Source: Marinibacterium anthonyi (GTDB lineage: Bacteria; Pseudomonadota; Alphaproteobacteria; Rhodobacterales; Rhodobacteraceae). From it: a DNA stretch of 64,000 nucleotides. Position 1 is the stretch's first letter. The number at the start of each line of letters is the position of its first letter. The position numbers were made by a program, and so were the translations under genes. Positions 9,427 through 18,662 of the stretch are shown piece by piece. Location: NCBI GenBank assembly GCA_003217735.2, contig CP031586.1, positions 119,632 through 183,631 of the forward strand. Direction: 5' to 3'. The notes beneath the pieces were generated by a model, which was given only the letters and a program-made list of their open reading frames with translations, did no database searches and was not told the origin of the DNA.

Positions 9427-10604
9427 CACAGGCGTTCCACGATGGTGACATTGGCCAGACCGCCGCCCTCGCACATGGTCTGCAGGCCATAGCGCGCCTT
9501 GCGGCGGTGCAGCGCATGGACCAGCGTCGCCATCAGCTTGGCCCCGGTGCCGCCGAGCGGATGGCCAAGCGCAATGGCCCCGCCCCGGACGTTGACCTTG
9601 GCCGGATCGGCGCCCGTGGCGGCCTGGAAGGCCAGCGGGATCGGCGCAAAGGCCTCGTTCACCTCGAAAAGGTCAATATCGTCGATCGACATGCCCGCCA
9701 GCCCCAGCGCCCTCTGGGTCGCCGGGATCGGCGCTTCCAGCATCACCACCGGGTCCGCCCCGGTCACGGACATGTGCACGATCCGCGCCAGCGGCTCGAC
9801 CCCCAGCCGTTTCAGCCCGGCCGCGTTGACGACCATCACCGCCGAGGCGCCATCGCACATCTGGCTGGCATTGCCGGCGGTCAGCACCCCGCCTTCGACC
9901 AGCGGATCGAGCCCTGCGAGACCTTCGGCAGAAGAGTTCCGCCGCACCCCTTCGTCGGACTGATGGACCTCGTCGGTCAGCCCCCCCTCTGCATCGCGCA
10001 CCCGCACCGGCAGGATCTCGTCGTCAAAGTACCCCTTGTCCTGCGCATCGACGGCGCGGGCATGGCTGCGCAGGGCGAAGGCGTCCAGCACTTCGCGGGT
10101 AAAGCCGCACTTGCGGGCGATCATCTCTGCCCCGTCGAACTGGCTGAAGATCACGCCCGGATAGCGGCGCTGCATGTTCGGGCTGATGTAGCTGCCGAAC
10201 CCGTTCTTGCGCGCCAGCCAGTCGGGCAGGCCCATGGGCACCCGCGTCATGCTTTCGACCCCGGCCGCGATCACGCAATCCATCGTGCCCGACATCACCG
10301 CCTGCGCGGCAAAGTGGATCGCCTGCTGCGAGGATCCGCATTGCCGGTCGACCGAAGTGCCGGGCACCGATTCCGGCAGGTTCGACGCCAGCACCGCGTT
10401 GCGCGCGATGTTGAAGGCCTGTTCGCCCGCCTGCCCCACGCAGCCCAGGATCACGTCGTCGATTGCACCAGGACTTGCACCGGTCTCGGTGACCACGGCG
10501 TTCATCACCTCGGCGGCCAGGTCCGCCGGATGCCATCCGGCCAGGCGACCGCCCTTGCGCCCACCGGCGGTGCGCCGCGCGGCGACTATGAATGCTTCGG
10601 CCAT
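9426..10604 (-). CDS. Acetyl-CoA acyltransferase (thiolase)
   Basis: Thiolytic cleavage of a 3-ketoacyl-CoA to acetyl-CoA and a shortened acyl-CoA. 392 aa. The start at 10604 (MAEAFIVAAR) has GAGGAGG 4-5 nt upstream; an earlier in-frame ATG at 10649 does not. Catalytic residues are visible: Cys89 in VDRQCGSSQQ, His348 in GHPLGGTG and Cys378 in MCEGGG (usually CIGGG, so the Glu is unusual). First gene of the minus-strand cluster; a CTCGTCG palindrome lies 119-136 bp upstream. Confidence 0.92.
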   Translation of the reverse strand: MAEAFIVAARRTAGGRKGGRLAGWHPADLAAEVMNAVVTETGASPGAIDDVILGCVGQAGEQAFNIARNAVLASNLPESVPGTSVDRQCGSSQQAIHFAAQAVMSGTMDCVIAAGVESMTRVPMGLPDWLARKNGFGSYISPNMQRRYPGVIFSQFDGAEMIARKCGFTREVLDAFALRSHARAVDAQDKGYFDDEILPVRVRDAEGGLTDEVHQSDEGVRRNSSAEGLAGLDPLVEGGVLTAGNASQMCDGASAVMVVNAAGLKRLGVEPLARIVHMSVTGADPVVMLEAPIPATQRALGLAGMSIDDIDLFEVNEAFAPIPLAFQAATGADPAKVNVRGGAIALGHPLGGTGAKLMATLVHALHRRKARYGLQTMCEGGGLANVTIVERL

Positions 10605-10722
10605 GGGGTCCTCCTCGTCTTGTCCTGATCGCCGCCGTCCGGGAAACACGGGACAGGGCCACCGGGCGGCATGGGCCTCCCGCCGCCTTTCCGCGACCCT
10701 AGAGGCGCGAAATCGCCGCCGC

Positions 10723-10740
10723 CTCGTCGCATCCGACGAG
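10723..10740. promoter_or_regulatory. Palindrome site C, candidate operator
   Basis: CTCGTCGCATCCGACGAG, the most symmetric of the three copies; the arms extend to 11 bp (10719-10729 and 10734-10744, spacer CATC). It lies in the divergent gap between the thiolase (-) and the nitronate monooxygenase-like gene (+), so it could serve both. Confidence 0.62.
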
Positions 10741-10805
10741 GCGGGTCGGACAGCGCAATAGGATCACCGGGGCCAGGCCCGATGACGTCACAGCGAGGTA
10801 CGACA

Positions 10806-11759
10806 ATGGCGATACCGGATGCACTTGCCCACCGGCTGAAGGTCCCCGCGATCCAGTCCCCGATGTTCCTGGCGTCAAACCCCGACCTGGTGGCCGCCTG
10901 CTGCAGGGCCGGCGTGCTGGGCACCTTCCCGGCGCTGAACGCCCGCACCACGCAGGCCTTTCGCGACCGCATCGGCGAGGTGCGGGACCGGCTGTCGGAA
11001 AGCCCCGACGCCGCGCCCTTCGGCGTGAACCTGGTCGTCCACGCCTCGAACACGCGGCTACAGGCGGATCTGGATGTGATCTGTGCCGAGAAAGTGCCGC
11101 TGGTCATCACCTCGCTGGGCGCGGTGCCCGACGTGGTCCGTCGCGTGCAGGCCCATGGCGGGCTGGTCTTTCACGACGTGATCAACCGCCGTTTCGCGCA
11201 GAAGGCCGCACAAGCGGGCGTCGACGGGATCATTGCCGTCGCGGCCGGCGCGGGCGGGCATGCCGGGACGATAAATCCGTTTGCCCTGATGGCCGAGATC
11301 CGGTCGGTCTTTGATGGCTGCCTGGTGCTGGGCGGGTCGATCAATACCGGCGCCGACATTGCCGCCGCGCGGATGGCCGGGGCGGACCTGGCCTATATGG
11401 GCACCCGGTTCCTGGCCACGCAGGAGGCCGGCATCGCGCCGGGATTCAAGCAGATGATCGTCGAGTCCGGCGCTTCGGACATCCTCTACACGCCCGCGAT
11501 TTCCGGCGTGGCGGCCAATTTCATGCGCCCCAGCATCGTCCGGTCCGGCCTTGATCCGGACAACCTGCCGGACCATGGCAAGCTCGACATCGACTCCGAG
11601 GCGAAGGCCTGGCGCGATGTCTGGTCGGCCGGACATGGCGTTGGCGGGATATCGGACGTGCCGGCGGCCGAGGTTCTGTGCCATCGGCTGGCAAGGGAAT
11701 ATCAGGCGGCCATCGCGGCACAGGCCGACCGCGACCTTGGGGATGGATTTGCCAGGTAA
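10806..11759 (+). CDS. Nitronate monooxygenase / FMN-dependent dioxygenase family
   Basis: TIM-barrel FMN enzyme of the 2-nitropropane dioxygenase family, 317 aa, oxidising a nitronate or acting as an FMN reductase in some relatives. The start at 10806 follows AGCGAGG by about 6 nt. Family signatures are QSPMFLASNPDLVAA at the N-terminus, AAGAGGHAG (FMN phosphate and active-site loop) and LVLGGSINTGADIAAA. It is divergent from the thiolase cluster and convergent with the TetR gene, ending 16 bp from that gene. The shared palindrome in its promoter region suggests it belongs to the same regulon. Confidence 0.85.
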   Translation: MAIPDALAHRLKVPAIQSPMFLASNPDLVAACCRAGVLGTFPALNARTTQAFRDRIGEVRDRLSESPDAAPFGVNLVVHASNTRLQADLDVICAEKVPLVITSLGAVPDVVRRVQAHGGLVFHDVINRRFAQKAAQAGVDGIIAVAAGAGGHAGTINPFALMAEIRSVFDGCLVLGGSINTGADIAAARMAGADLAYMGTRFLATQEAGIAPGFKQMIVESGASDILYTPAISGVAANFMRPSIVRSGLDPDNLPDHGKLDIDSEAKAWRDVWSAGHGVGGISDVPAAEVLCHRLAREYQAAIAAQADRDLGDGFAR

Positions 11760-11775
11760 GCCCGGCCATGGCCGG

Positions 11776-12453
11776 TCATCCCTGCGGATGCCCCGCGCCC
11801 CGGTGCACCAGGTCCTGGACCGCAGCGATGTAGGTGCCGACGGAAATACCGCGCCGCCGATACTTGGCGCGTTTGACGTACCAATCCTGGACCAGCGGCT
11901 TGATGAGCGACGCCAGCAAGGGCGAGGTGTCGGCGGGCAACTGGCCACGGGCCTTGCCCCGGGCGATGACCTGCGCAAAGAAATCCTCGGTCAGTGTCTC
12001 GCTGTCGATGGCGCGGCGGCGCTCCTCGGGCGGAAAGTTCTTGGCCTCCATGAAGGCAAAGGTGAACCAGGGCAGCATGGCTTCGGTCAGGCGCACATGG
12101 GTGTCGATCAGCCAGTCCAGATGCGCCAGCGCATCGTTGCGGACCGCCTCCGGCGGGTCCGACAACGCGCGCTGCACCTGTTCCGTCACTTCCGTCAGGA
12201 TCATCCTCAGCAAGGTCGTCTTGCTGTCGAAATACGCATAAAGTCCGCCCATCGACACGCCCGATGCCGCCGACAGGTCCCGCAGGGACATGGCCTGAAA
12301 GCCACCGGAATTCGACAGGTCCAGCGCCGCCTCGATGATGATCTTCAGCTTGCGCACCGCGAATTCCGGCTTGCGCACGGAAATGGTGTCACTGTGCCGG
12401 TCCAGCATCGAACGGCACAGGGCTTCGGTGGTGTAATCTTTCGGATCCAGCAT
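11776..12453 (-). CDS. TetR-family transcriptional repressor
   Basis: DNA-binding repressor that releases its operator on ligand binding (often an acyl-CoA in this context). 225 aa from the start at 12453, with AAGAAGGGGG upstream; an in-frame ATG at 12516 would add 21 residues. The HTH is at about residues 52-75 (MSLRDLSAASGVSMGGLYAYF), preceded by the helix-1 segment; the C-terminal ligand domain is less conserved. Divergent from the SDR operon, with an inverted repeat in the gap, it most likely controls that operon and itself. Confidence 0.88.
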   Translation of the reverse strand: MLDPKDYTTEALCRSMLDRHSDTISVRKPEFAVRKLKIIIEAALDLSNSGGFQAMSLRDLSAASGVSMGGLYAYFDSKTTLLRMILTEVTEQVQRALSDPPEAVRNDALAHLDWLIDTHVRLTEAMLPWFTFAFMEAKNFPPEERRRAIDSETLTEDFFAQVIARGKARGQLPADTSPLLASLIKPLVQDWYVKRAKYRRRGISVGTYIAAVQDLVHRGAGHPQG

Positions 12454-12526
12454 GGCCCCCTTCTTTTTCACGACATCCCGGCGGGACGCAACTTGCAAGC
12501 CGGCCGGATCCGTCATAGTTAATAAA

Positions 12527-12542
12527 TCGAGCGTTCGCTCGA
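12527..12542. promoter_or_regulatory. Candidate TetR operator
   Basis: TCGAGCGTTCGCTCGA, 6-bp arms around GTTC, in an A/T-rich setting between the divergent TetR and SDR genes. Size, symmetry and position are typical of an autoregulated TetR site. Confidence 0.6.
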
Positions 12543-12558
12543 AAAAGGGAGGTTGAGG

Positions 12559-13335
12559 ATGACCCAGCACGAAGCTGATGCCGCGATGCAATGGCCCGGC
12601 ATACGCGGCAGGCATGCGTTGATCACCGGCGCGTCGTCTGGCCTGGGCGCCCATTTCGCCCGTCTTCTCGCCGCACAGGGCGCGATCTGCACGCTGGCGG
12701 CCCGCCGCACGGACAAGCTTGAAGACCTTGCCGCCCGGATCACGGCCGACGGCGGGCAGGTGGACACGCTGGCCATCGACGTGGCCGCGCCCGACAGCGT
12801 GGCCGGGGCGCTGGACGGCCGGGTCTTCGACATCGTCGTCAACAACGCGGGCATCACCGCGACGGCCAGGGCGCTGGACCATGACGCGGCGACCTTTTCG
12901 CGGGTGATCGACACCAACCTGAACGGCGCCTTCGACGTGGCCCGTCACTGCGCGAACGCAATGGTGGCCGCAGGCCAGGGCGGCACCATCGTCAACGTGG
13001 CCTCGATCCTGGGCGTGCGCGTGGCGGGGATGGTGGCGGCCTACGCGGCCTCCAAGGCCGGGCTGATCCAGGCGACACGGGCCATGGCGCTGGAATGGGC
13101 GCGGCACGGGATCCGCGTGAATTCGCTCTGCCCCGGCTACATCGAAACCGAACTCAACCGCGATTTCTTTGCCACCGAACCCGGCCAGGCGCTGATCCGC
13201 CGCGTCCCGCAGCGCCGCCTGGGCCAGCCCTCGGACCTCGACGGCCCGCTTCTGTTGCTGGTGTCCGACCTGGGCGGGTTCATGACCGGAACCGAACTGG
13301 TGGCCGACGGCGGCCACCTTGTCACCAGCATCTGA
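12559..13335 (+). CDS. Short-chain dehydrogenase/reductase (SDR)
   Basis: NAD(P)-dependent oxidoreductase, 258 aa. The ATG at 12559 is preceded by GGGAGG 6 nt upstream; a TTG two codons earlier overlaps that site and is unlikely. Cofactor motif TGASSGLG is at residues 23-30, then NNAG, the catalytic serine in NVASILG and YAASK for the Tyr/Lys pair. In the levulinate pathway the LvaD SDR reduces the 4-ketoacyl-CoA; the gene set downstream makes the same job plausible here, though the family is broad. First gene of a four-gene operon. Confidence 0.88.
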   Translation: MTQHEADAAMQWPGIRGRHALITGASSGLGAHFARLLAAQGAICTLAARRTDKLEDLAARITADGGQVDTLAIDVAAPDSVAGALDGRVFDIVVNNAGITATARALDHDAATFSRVIDTNLNGAFDVARHCANAMVAAGQGGTIVNVASILGVRVAGMVAAYAASKAGLIQATRAMALEWARHGIRVNSLCPGYIETELNRDFFATEPGQALIRRVPQRRLGQPSDLDGPLLLLVSDLGGFMTGTELVADGGHLVTSI

Positions 13336-13343
13336 GGCGCCCC

Positions 13344-14555
13344 ATGGATTTCACCATTTCCCCCCGCATCGAGGATTACCGCGCCCGCATCGCGCGCTTT
13401 GTCGAGGACGATATCATCCCGCTGGAAAGCGACCGCTCGAACTACGACCCGCATGAAAACATCCGCACCGATGTCCTGCACGACCTGCGGGCGCGGGCCA
13501 AGGCGCAGGGGCTCTGGTGCCTGCAGCTGAAGGAAGAAACCGGCGGTCAGGGCCTGGGCATCATGGGCATGGCGGTCTGCTACGAAGAGATGAACCGCTC
13601 GATCTTCGGCCCTGTCGTCTTCAACTCCGCCGCGCCCGATGACGGCAACATGCAGGTGCTGGAAAAAATCGCGACCCCGGCGCAAAAGGCCGAATGGCTG
13701 GCCCCCATCGTGAACGGCGACGTGCGCTCGGCCTTTGTCATGACGGAACCGGCGCCGGGCTCGGGCTCGGATCCGGGGGGCATGATGCTGACCACGGCGA
13801 AAAAGACCAACGACAGCTACATCGTGCGCGGCCGCAAGTGGTTCATCACCGGGGCCGAGGACAGCGACCATTTCATCCTCATCGCGCGCACCTCGGACGA
13901 CCCGCGCAAGGGGCTGTCGGCCTTCCTGCACCGCAGGGACACGCCGGGTTTCCGCATCGAACGGCGCATCCCGATCATGGGACCCGAGGAACACGGCGGC
14001 CATTGCGAGGTGGTCTATGAAGACATGGAGATCCCGGCGGAAAACCTGCTGATGGAGGAAGGCGACGGGCTGAAGCTGACCCAGATCCGCCTTGGCCCCG
14101 CACGGCTGACCCATTGCATGCGCTGGCTGGGACTGGCCAAGCGCTGCGTCGAGATCGCCAGCGAATATTCCCACAACCGGTTTGCCTTTGGCGAGCGGCT
14201 GTCGAAGCGCGAGAGCATCCAGATGATGATGGGCGACATCGCCATGCAGATCGAGATCGGGCGCCTTCTGGTGATGAAGGCGGCATGGGAGCTCGACCGG
14301 GGCGGCTTTGCCCGCAAGGAGGTGTCGATGGCCAAGGTCCACGTGGCCAACGTGCTGCACAAGGCCGCCGACACGGCGATCCAGATCAACGGCGCGCGGG
14401 GCTATTCCAAGGATACGCCGCTGGAATGGATCTATCGCTATGCCCGCCAGGCCCGGCTGGTCGACGGCGCGGACGAGGTCCACAAGATGGTCCTGCACCG
14501 CAATGTCGAAAAGGAAGGCCGCGACTTCTGGAAATGGGACACCGCCGTGGAGTGA
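13344..14555 (+). CDS. Acyl-CoA dehydrogenase (ACAD10/11 or LvaC-like context)
   Basis: FAD-containing acyl-CoA dehydrogenase fold, 403 aa. The start at 13344 (MDFTISPRIEDY) follows the SDR stop by 8 bp; the open frame extends further upstream only as a shadow of the SDR. MTEPAPGSGSDP and the C-terminal RLVDGADEVHKM block are family landmarks. Acyl-CoA dehydrogenases coupled to an APH-type kinase (the mammalian ACAD10/11 and bacterial LvaC arrangement) eliminate phosphate from a 4-phosphoacyl-CoA rather than simply oxidising; the kinase three genes on makes this the preferred hypothesis. Confidence 0.9.
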   Translation: MDFTISPRIEDYRARIARFVEDDIIPLESDRSNYDPHENIRTDVLHDLRARAKAQGLWCLQLKEETGGQGLGIMGMAVCYEEMNRSIFGPVVFNSAAPDDGNMQVLEKIATPAQKAEWLAPIVNGDVRSAFVMTEPAPGSGSDPGGMMLTTAKKTNDSYIVRGRKWFITGAEDSDHFILIARTSDDPRKGLSAFLHRRDTPGFRIERRIPIMGPEEHGGHCEVVYEDMEIPAENLLMEEGDGLKLTQIRLGPARLTHCMRWLGLAKRCVEIASEYSHNRFAFGERLSKRESIQMMMGDIAMQIEIGRLLVMKAAWELDRGGFARKEVSMAKVHVANVLHKAADTAIQINGARGYSKDTPLEWIYRYARQARLVDGADEVHKMVLHRNVEKEGRDFWKWDTAVE

Positions 14556-14604
14556 TCCACGGCACAGGCAAGGGTCTCTGGGGAGGAGACCCGAGGGAGG
14601 AGAC

Positions 14605-16164
14605 ATGTTCAGCGATCCGCATCTGACCCCGAGGCCGACGAATTTCCAGCCTCTGACACCGCTTTCATACCTGGCGCGCACGCTTGAGGTGCATCCGCAC
14701 CGCCCCGGCGTCGCGTGGCGGGATCACGTCTGGAGCTATGGCGACTTCGGTCAGATCGTCGCCCGGCTGGCCGGATGGCTGCGGGCGCAGGGGATCGGGC
14801 CGGGCGACGTGGTGTCCGTCAGGCTGGGCAACCGCCCCGAGATGCTGGCGGCGCATTTCGCCGTGCCAGCCTTGGGTGCCGTGCTCAACACGATCAACAC
14901 GCGGCTGTCGGGCGAGGAGGTCGCCTATATCCTCGACCATGCCGGGGCGCGGTTGCTGCTGTGTGATCCCTCCACCGATCCGGGCCTGTCCACGACCCTG
15001 CCGGTGCACCTTCTGGCGACTGAGCCCGGCGCGCCGGGGCTGGATTTCTTCGCAGGACCCGTGCCGCCGCTGAACCTGACCGGCGCTGTGGAGACCGAGA
15101 CCCAGCCGATCACGCTGAACTACACCTCGGGCACCACGGGGCGGCCCAAGGGCGTCGTCTATACCCATCGCGGCGCCGCGCTGAACGCGCTTGGCAACGT
15201 GCTGGCCATGGGGTTCACCGCCGAAAGCCGGTATCTCTGGACCCTGCCGATGTTCCATTGCAACGGCTGGTGCCACACGTGGGCCGTCACTGCGGCGGGG
15301 GGCCTGCATGTCTGCCTCGACGCGGTCGATCCGGGCCTGATCCTCGACACCATCGCCGCGCGGGGCGTCACCCACATGAGCTGCGCGCCGGTCGTGCTTT
15401 ACATGCTGCTCGACAAGGCGCCCGAAGACATGCGCGTCAGCGTCAAGGTCGCCACCGGAGGCGCGCCGCCCACCCCGGCCCTGCTGGCGGGTCTGGGCCA
15501 GCGCGGCTTCGACCTCGTGCACCTTTACGGCCTGACCGAAAGCTATGGGCCCGCCACGCTGAACGATCCCTTCGACGTGCAGTTCCCGAGCATGGACCAC
15601 CGCGCCGACCACCTCGCCCGGCAGGGCCAGCGCCACCTGGCCGCCGGTCGGGCCCGCGTGGTCGATGAAGCGGGCCACGACGTGCCCGCCGACGGCAAGA
15701 CCCTGGGCGAGATCGTCCTGCGCGGCAACACGATCATGGCCGGCTATTTCCGTGACGCCGACGCCACCGAGGACGCCTTTCGCGGCGGCGTCTTCCACAG
15801 CGGAGACCTGGCCGTCCTGCATCCCGATGGCCATATCGAGATCCGCGACCGGTCCAAGGATGTCATCATCACCGGAGGAGAGAACGTGTCGTCCCTGGAA
15901 ATCGAGAACGTGCTGCATCGGCACCCGGGCGTGCTGATGGCCGCCGTGGTGGCGGGGCCGGACCCCAAGTGGGGCGAAACGCCCTGGGCCTTCATCGAAC
16001 TGCGCGACGGCCATGCGCCGGATGCCGACGCGCTGGACGCCTTCTGCCGGGGGGAACTCGCCGGGTTCAAACGCCCGAGCCGCTTCGTCTTTGGCGAACT
16101 GCCCCGCACGGCCACCGGCAAGATCCAGAAATTCGTCCTTCGCGACAGGGCCCGTGAGACATGA
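14605..16164 (+). CDS. AMP-forming acyl-CoA synthetase
   Basis: Forms an acyl-CoA by way of acyl-AMP; 519 aa. The start at 14605 has AGGGAGGAG 3-4 nt upstream, and a second near-identical GGGGAGGAGAC lies 13 bp before that. P-loop [11 protein letters not shown] at residues 173-183, [20 protein letters not shown] and the C-terminal lysine in ATGKIQKF (K506). It closely follows the medium-chain/AlkK-like architecture. Overlaps the kinase gene by 4 nt. In the proposed pathway it would do the job of LvaE. Confidence 0.9.
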   Translation: MFSDPHLTPRPTNFQPLTPLSYLARTLEVHPHRPGVAWRDHVWSYGDFGQIVARLAGWLRAQGIGPGDVVSVRLGNRPEMLAAHFAVPALGAVLNTINTRLSGEEVAYILDHAGARLLLCDPSTDPGLSTTLPVHLLATEPGAPGLDFFAGPVPPLNLTGAVETETQPITLNYTSGTTGRPKGVVYTHRGAALNALGNVLAMGFTAESRYLWTLPMFHCNGWCHTWAVTAAGGLHVCLDAVDPGLILDTIAARGVTHMSCAPVVLYMLLDKAPEDMRVSVKVATGGAPPTPALLAGLGQRGFDLVHLYGLTESYGPATLNDPFDVQFPSMDHRADHLARQGQRHLAAGRARVVDEAGHDVPADGKTLGEIVLRGNTIMAGYFRDADATEDAFRGGVFHSGDLAVLHPDGHIEIRDRSKDVIITGGENVSSLEIENVLHRHPGVLMAAVVAGPDPKWGETPWAFIELRDGHAPDADALDAFCRGELAGFKRPSRFVFGELPRTATGKIQKFVLRDRARET

Positions 16165-17168
16165 CCGATCTGAACACCACCGCGCTGCAAGCCTGGCTTT
16201 CCACCAAGATCCCCGACCAGTCGGGCCTCGCGACCGAACGCATCGGCGGCGGCCAGTCGAACCCCACGTGGTTCGTCACCTGGGGCGACCGCCGCATGGT
16301 CCTGCGCAAGAAACCGGACGGAGACATCCTGAAGGGCGCCCATGCCGTCGAACGCGAATTCAAGGTGCAGCGCGCGCTTGAGTCCACGGATGTGCCCGTC
16401 CCCCGCGCCCTCTGGCTGGAAGAAGACGACACCATCCTTGGCACGCCCTTCTACGTGATGGACCGGCTTGACGGCCGGGTCTTTGCCGACGCCTCCCTTC
16501 CCGGCATGGCGCCCGGGGAACGGCGCGAAATCTACCTCGACATGGCGCGCACGCTGGCGCGGATGCATGCCGTGGTGCCGGACGAAAACGGGCTGGGCGA
16601 TTTCGGGCGGCCGGGCAATTACTTCGAACGCCAGATCGGGCGGTGGAGCAAGCAATACGCCGCCTCCCACGGCCCCCGCATCCCGGCGCTGGACCGGCTG
16701 GTCGACTGGTTGCCCGGCCAGATCCCCGAGGACGACGGCACCATATCCATCGCCCATGGCGATTTCCGCCTTGGCAACCTGATGTTCCACCCGACCGAAC
16801 CGCGCGTCATCGCCGTGCTCGACTGGGAGCTGTCAACGCTGGGCCATCCGCTGGCCGACCTTGGCTATTGCGTCATGCCCTGGCGCACCACGGCGCAGGA
16901 ATATGGCGGCATCGTCGGCACCGGCTGGGAAGGCTCCGGCATCCCCTCGGAAGAAGAATTCGTCGCCGAATACTACGCACACGCCCGCCCCACGGCGGCG
17001 CTGCAGCCCTTCCACGTGGCTTTCGCGCTCTTTCGCTTCTCGGTCATCTTCGTGGGCATTGCAGACCGCGCCCGCGCCGGCAACGCCGCCTCGGCCGAGG
17101 CCGCCGACCTCGGGCCACTGGCCGAACGCTTTGCGATCCGGGGGCTCGAGGCGGCGGGCCTGACCTAG
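16161..17168 (+). CDS. APH-family phosphotransferase, LvaA/ACAD11-N-like
   Basis: Aminoglycoside-phosphotransferase-fold kinase, 335 aa. A glycine-rich GGQSNPTWF loop is at residues 29-37; the catalytic HGDFRLGN is at 199-206 (Asp201, Asn206) and the metal-binding DWE at 221-223. Kinases with GGQSNPT next to an acyl-CoA dehydrogenase phosphorylate the 4-hydroxyl of a 4-hydroxyacyl-CoA in the levulinate pathway and in ACAD10/11 (established for those systems; inferred here). No homologue of the small partner LvaB is visible. Its TAG stop overlaps the stop of the convergent MocR gene within a CTAG. Confidence 0.88.
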   Translation: MTDLNTTALQAWLSTKIPDQSGLATERIGGGQSNPTWFVTWGDRRMVLRKKPDGDILKGAHAVEREFKVQRALESTDVPVPRALWLEEDDTILGTPFYVMDRLDGRVFADASLPGMAPGERREIYLDMARTLARMHAVVPDENGLGDFGRPGNYFERQIGRWSKQYAASHGPRIPALDRLVDWLPGQIPEDDGTISIAHGDFRLGNLMFHPTEPRVIAVLDWELSTLGHPLADLGYCVMPWRTTAQEYGGIVGTGWEGSGIPSEEEFVAEYYAHARPTAALQPFHVAFALFRFSVIFVGIADRARAGNAASAEAADLGPLAERFAIRGLEAAGLT

Positions 17169-18541
17169 GCGGTCCGCCCATGCGGGCGCGGCGGCGAGGC
17201 GGCCAGGCGTTCCAGCCGGTCCAGCGCGGTGCCCAGATCCTCGTGCGTGGGCGGCGAGCCGATGACCAGCCGCACCGCATGGGGCACCTCGTCCCGGCCC
17301 ACGGCAAAGTTGTGGGTCGGCGCGATCAGGATGCCATGCGCCAGCGCGGCATCGACGAATTCATCCGCCCGCCAGGGTTCGGGCAGCGGCAGCCAGACAT
17401 GCGGCGACGAGGGCCGCGTCACCGCCTGCCCCAGGATCGGATAGGCCGCCAGCATCGACACCCGGCGCAGCGTATCGGCCTGCTGCCAGCGCACCATGCC
17501 GGGGATCAACCCCTCCTCGATCCAGCGGCAGGCGATTTCCCCCTGCAGGTAGGTGGCCGAGCCCGTCGACATCCCCACCCCCGACTGCGTCCGCGCCACG
17601 TCCTTGAGCGGCGAGACCAGGCAGCCCAGCTTGGTCCCCGGCCCGGCGATGCGGCCAAGGCTGGTGACCAGATGGGTCCGGTGCGGCACCAGCGCCTGGA
17701 TCGGCGGTTCGGGGTCCTGGCGCAGCGTGCCGTAGATGTCGCTTTCGATGATCGGCAGGTCGAACCGGTCGGCGATCTCGGCGATGCGCATGCGCCGGTC
17801 CGCCGGCATCACCGTGTTGGTCGGGTTCTGGTTGCGCGGTGTGCAATAGATCGCCGCGATCTGCCGGCGCCGGCAGATCTCCTCCAGCGCCTCGGGGATC
17901 ATGCCATCGGCATCGCAGGCCACCCCCGCCAACCGCCGTTCCAGATATCCGGCCACCGCCTTCATCTTGGGATCGGTCAGCGATTCGGTTGCAATCGTCT
18001 CGCCCGCGTGGGTCAGGGTGGACAGCGCGGCCATTGTCGCATGCTGGCCGCCGTTTGTTATCACAATCTGGCCCGGTTCGACGTCGATGCCATGGGTCGA
18101 CAGCCAGTGGCACAGGGCTTCCCTGTGGCGCAGGTCGCCTTCGGCGGCCGGCGCCTGGTTCAGCACTTCGGTGATGCTGGTCGCTGCGATGCCGCGCAGG
18201 ATCTGGGCAAAGGCATCGCCCATCTCGGCCACCTGCACGCGGTAGGTGAACAGATCGATGGGTTGGGAATCCTGATCTGGCGGCCGCGAATTTTGTGGCT
18301 TTCTTTCAGTGATGTAAGTCCCGCGTCCCACGTGGCTAACCACGTATCCGGCCTTTTCCAGCTCGGCATAGGCGCGGCCCACGGTGGCCACGGCGACATT
18401 CAATTGATGCGCCAGATCTCGCTGCGGGGGCAAACGGTCGCCAATGGCAATCTGGCGCTTGGCAATGCCATCCACCACCGCCCGGACGATGGCGCGGTAC
18501 CTGGGCTTGATGTCCCATTGTATCAGGTTGTCGAGGTTCAA
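17165..18541 (-). CDS. MocR-type regulator (GntR HTH plus aminotransferase-like domain) lacking PLP lysine
   Basis: 458 aa. Residues 1-80 form a GntR winged helix ([32 protein letters not shown]); residues 100-458 form a fold-type I aminotransferase domain that in most members binds PLP. The Asn of NQNPTN (239) and Asp/Tyr of SDIYG (268/270) are kept, but where the Schiff-base lysine belongs the protein reads [10 protein letters not shown], with Arg297 at that position. It may sense a ligand without an internal aldimine. It is divergent from the sugar/polyol operon at 18663 and is its likely regulator. Confidence 0.85.
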   Translation of the reverse strand: MNLDNLIQWDIKPRYRAIVRAVVDGIAKRQIAIGDRLPPQRDLAHQLNVAVATVGRAYAELEKAGYVVSHVGRGTYITERKPQNSRPPDQDSQPIDLFTYRVQVAEMGDAFAQILRGIAATSITEVLNQAPAAEGDLRHREALCHWLSTHGIDVEPGQIVITNGGQHATMAALSTLTHAGETIATESLTDPKMKAVAGYLERRLAGVACDADGMIPEALEEICRRRQIAAIYCTPRNQNPTNTVMPADRRMRIAEIADRFDLPIIESDIYGTLRQDPEPPIQALVPHRTHLVTSLGRIAGPGTKLGCLVSPLKDVARTQSGVGMSTGSATYLQGEIACRWIEEGLIPGMVRWQQADTLRRVSMLAAYPILGQAVTRPSSPHVWLPLPEPWRADEFVDAALAHGILIAPTHNFAVGRDEVPHAVRLVIGSPPTHEDLGTALDRLERLAASPPRPHGRTA

Positions 18542-18556
18542 CTTAGCTCAATGTTT

Positions 18557-18630
18557 TTATTGTCACGCTTATTGGTTCGCACTAGCCTCTTTCAAATACA
18601 AGACAATCTCAAGCCTAAACTGAAACAATA
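18557..18630. promoter_or_regulatory. Candidate MocR binding region
   Basis: In the 121-bp divergent gap, TTATTG occurs twice 12 bp apart (18557-18562 and 18569-18574) and its near-inverse CAATA once at 18626-18630, all in an A/T-rich stretch. MocR regulators commonly bind short repeats of this kind. Weak evidence: short words only. Confidence 0.3.
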
Positions 18631-18662
18631 GGCACAGGGACTGCTTGTCAGGGAGGAACATC

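Noticed and set aside
11762..11775. Palindrome CCGGCCATGGCCGG between convergent genes
   Set aside because: Only 5 bp could pair with a 4-nt loop and no T-run follows; too weak for a terminator call, and short GC palindromes are common here.
14578..14604. Doubled GGGAGGAGAC before the acyl-CoA synthetase
   Set aside because: Looks like a duplicated ribosome site; no second start codon is associated, so it was noted only in the gene entry.
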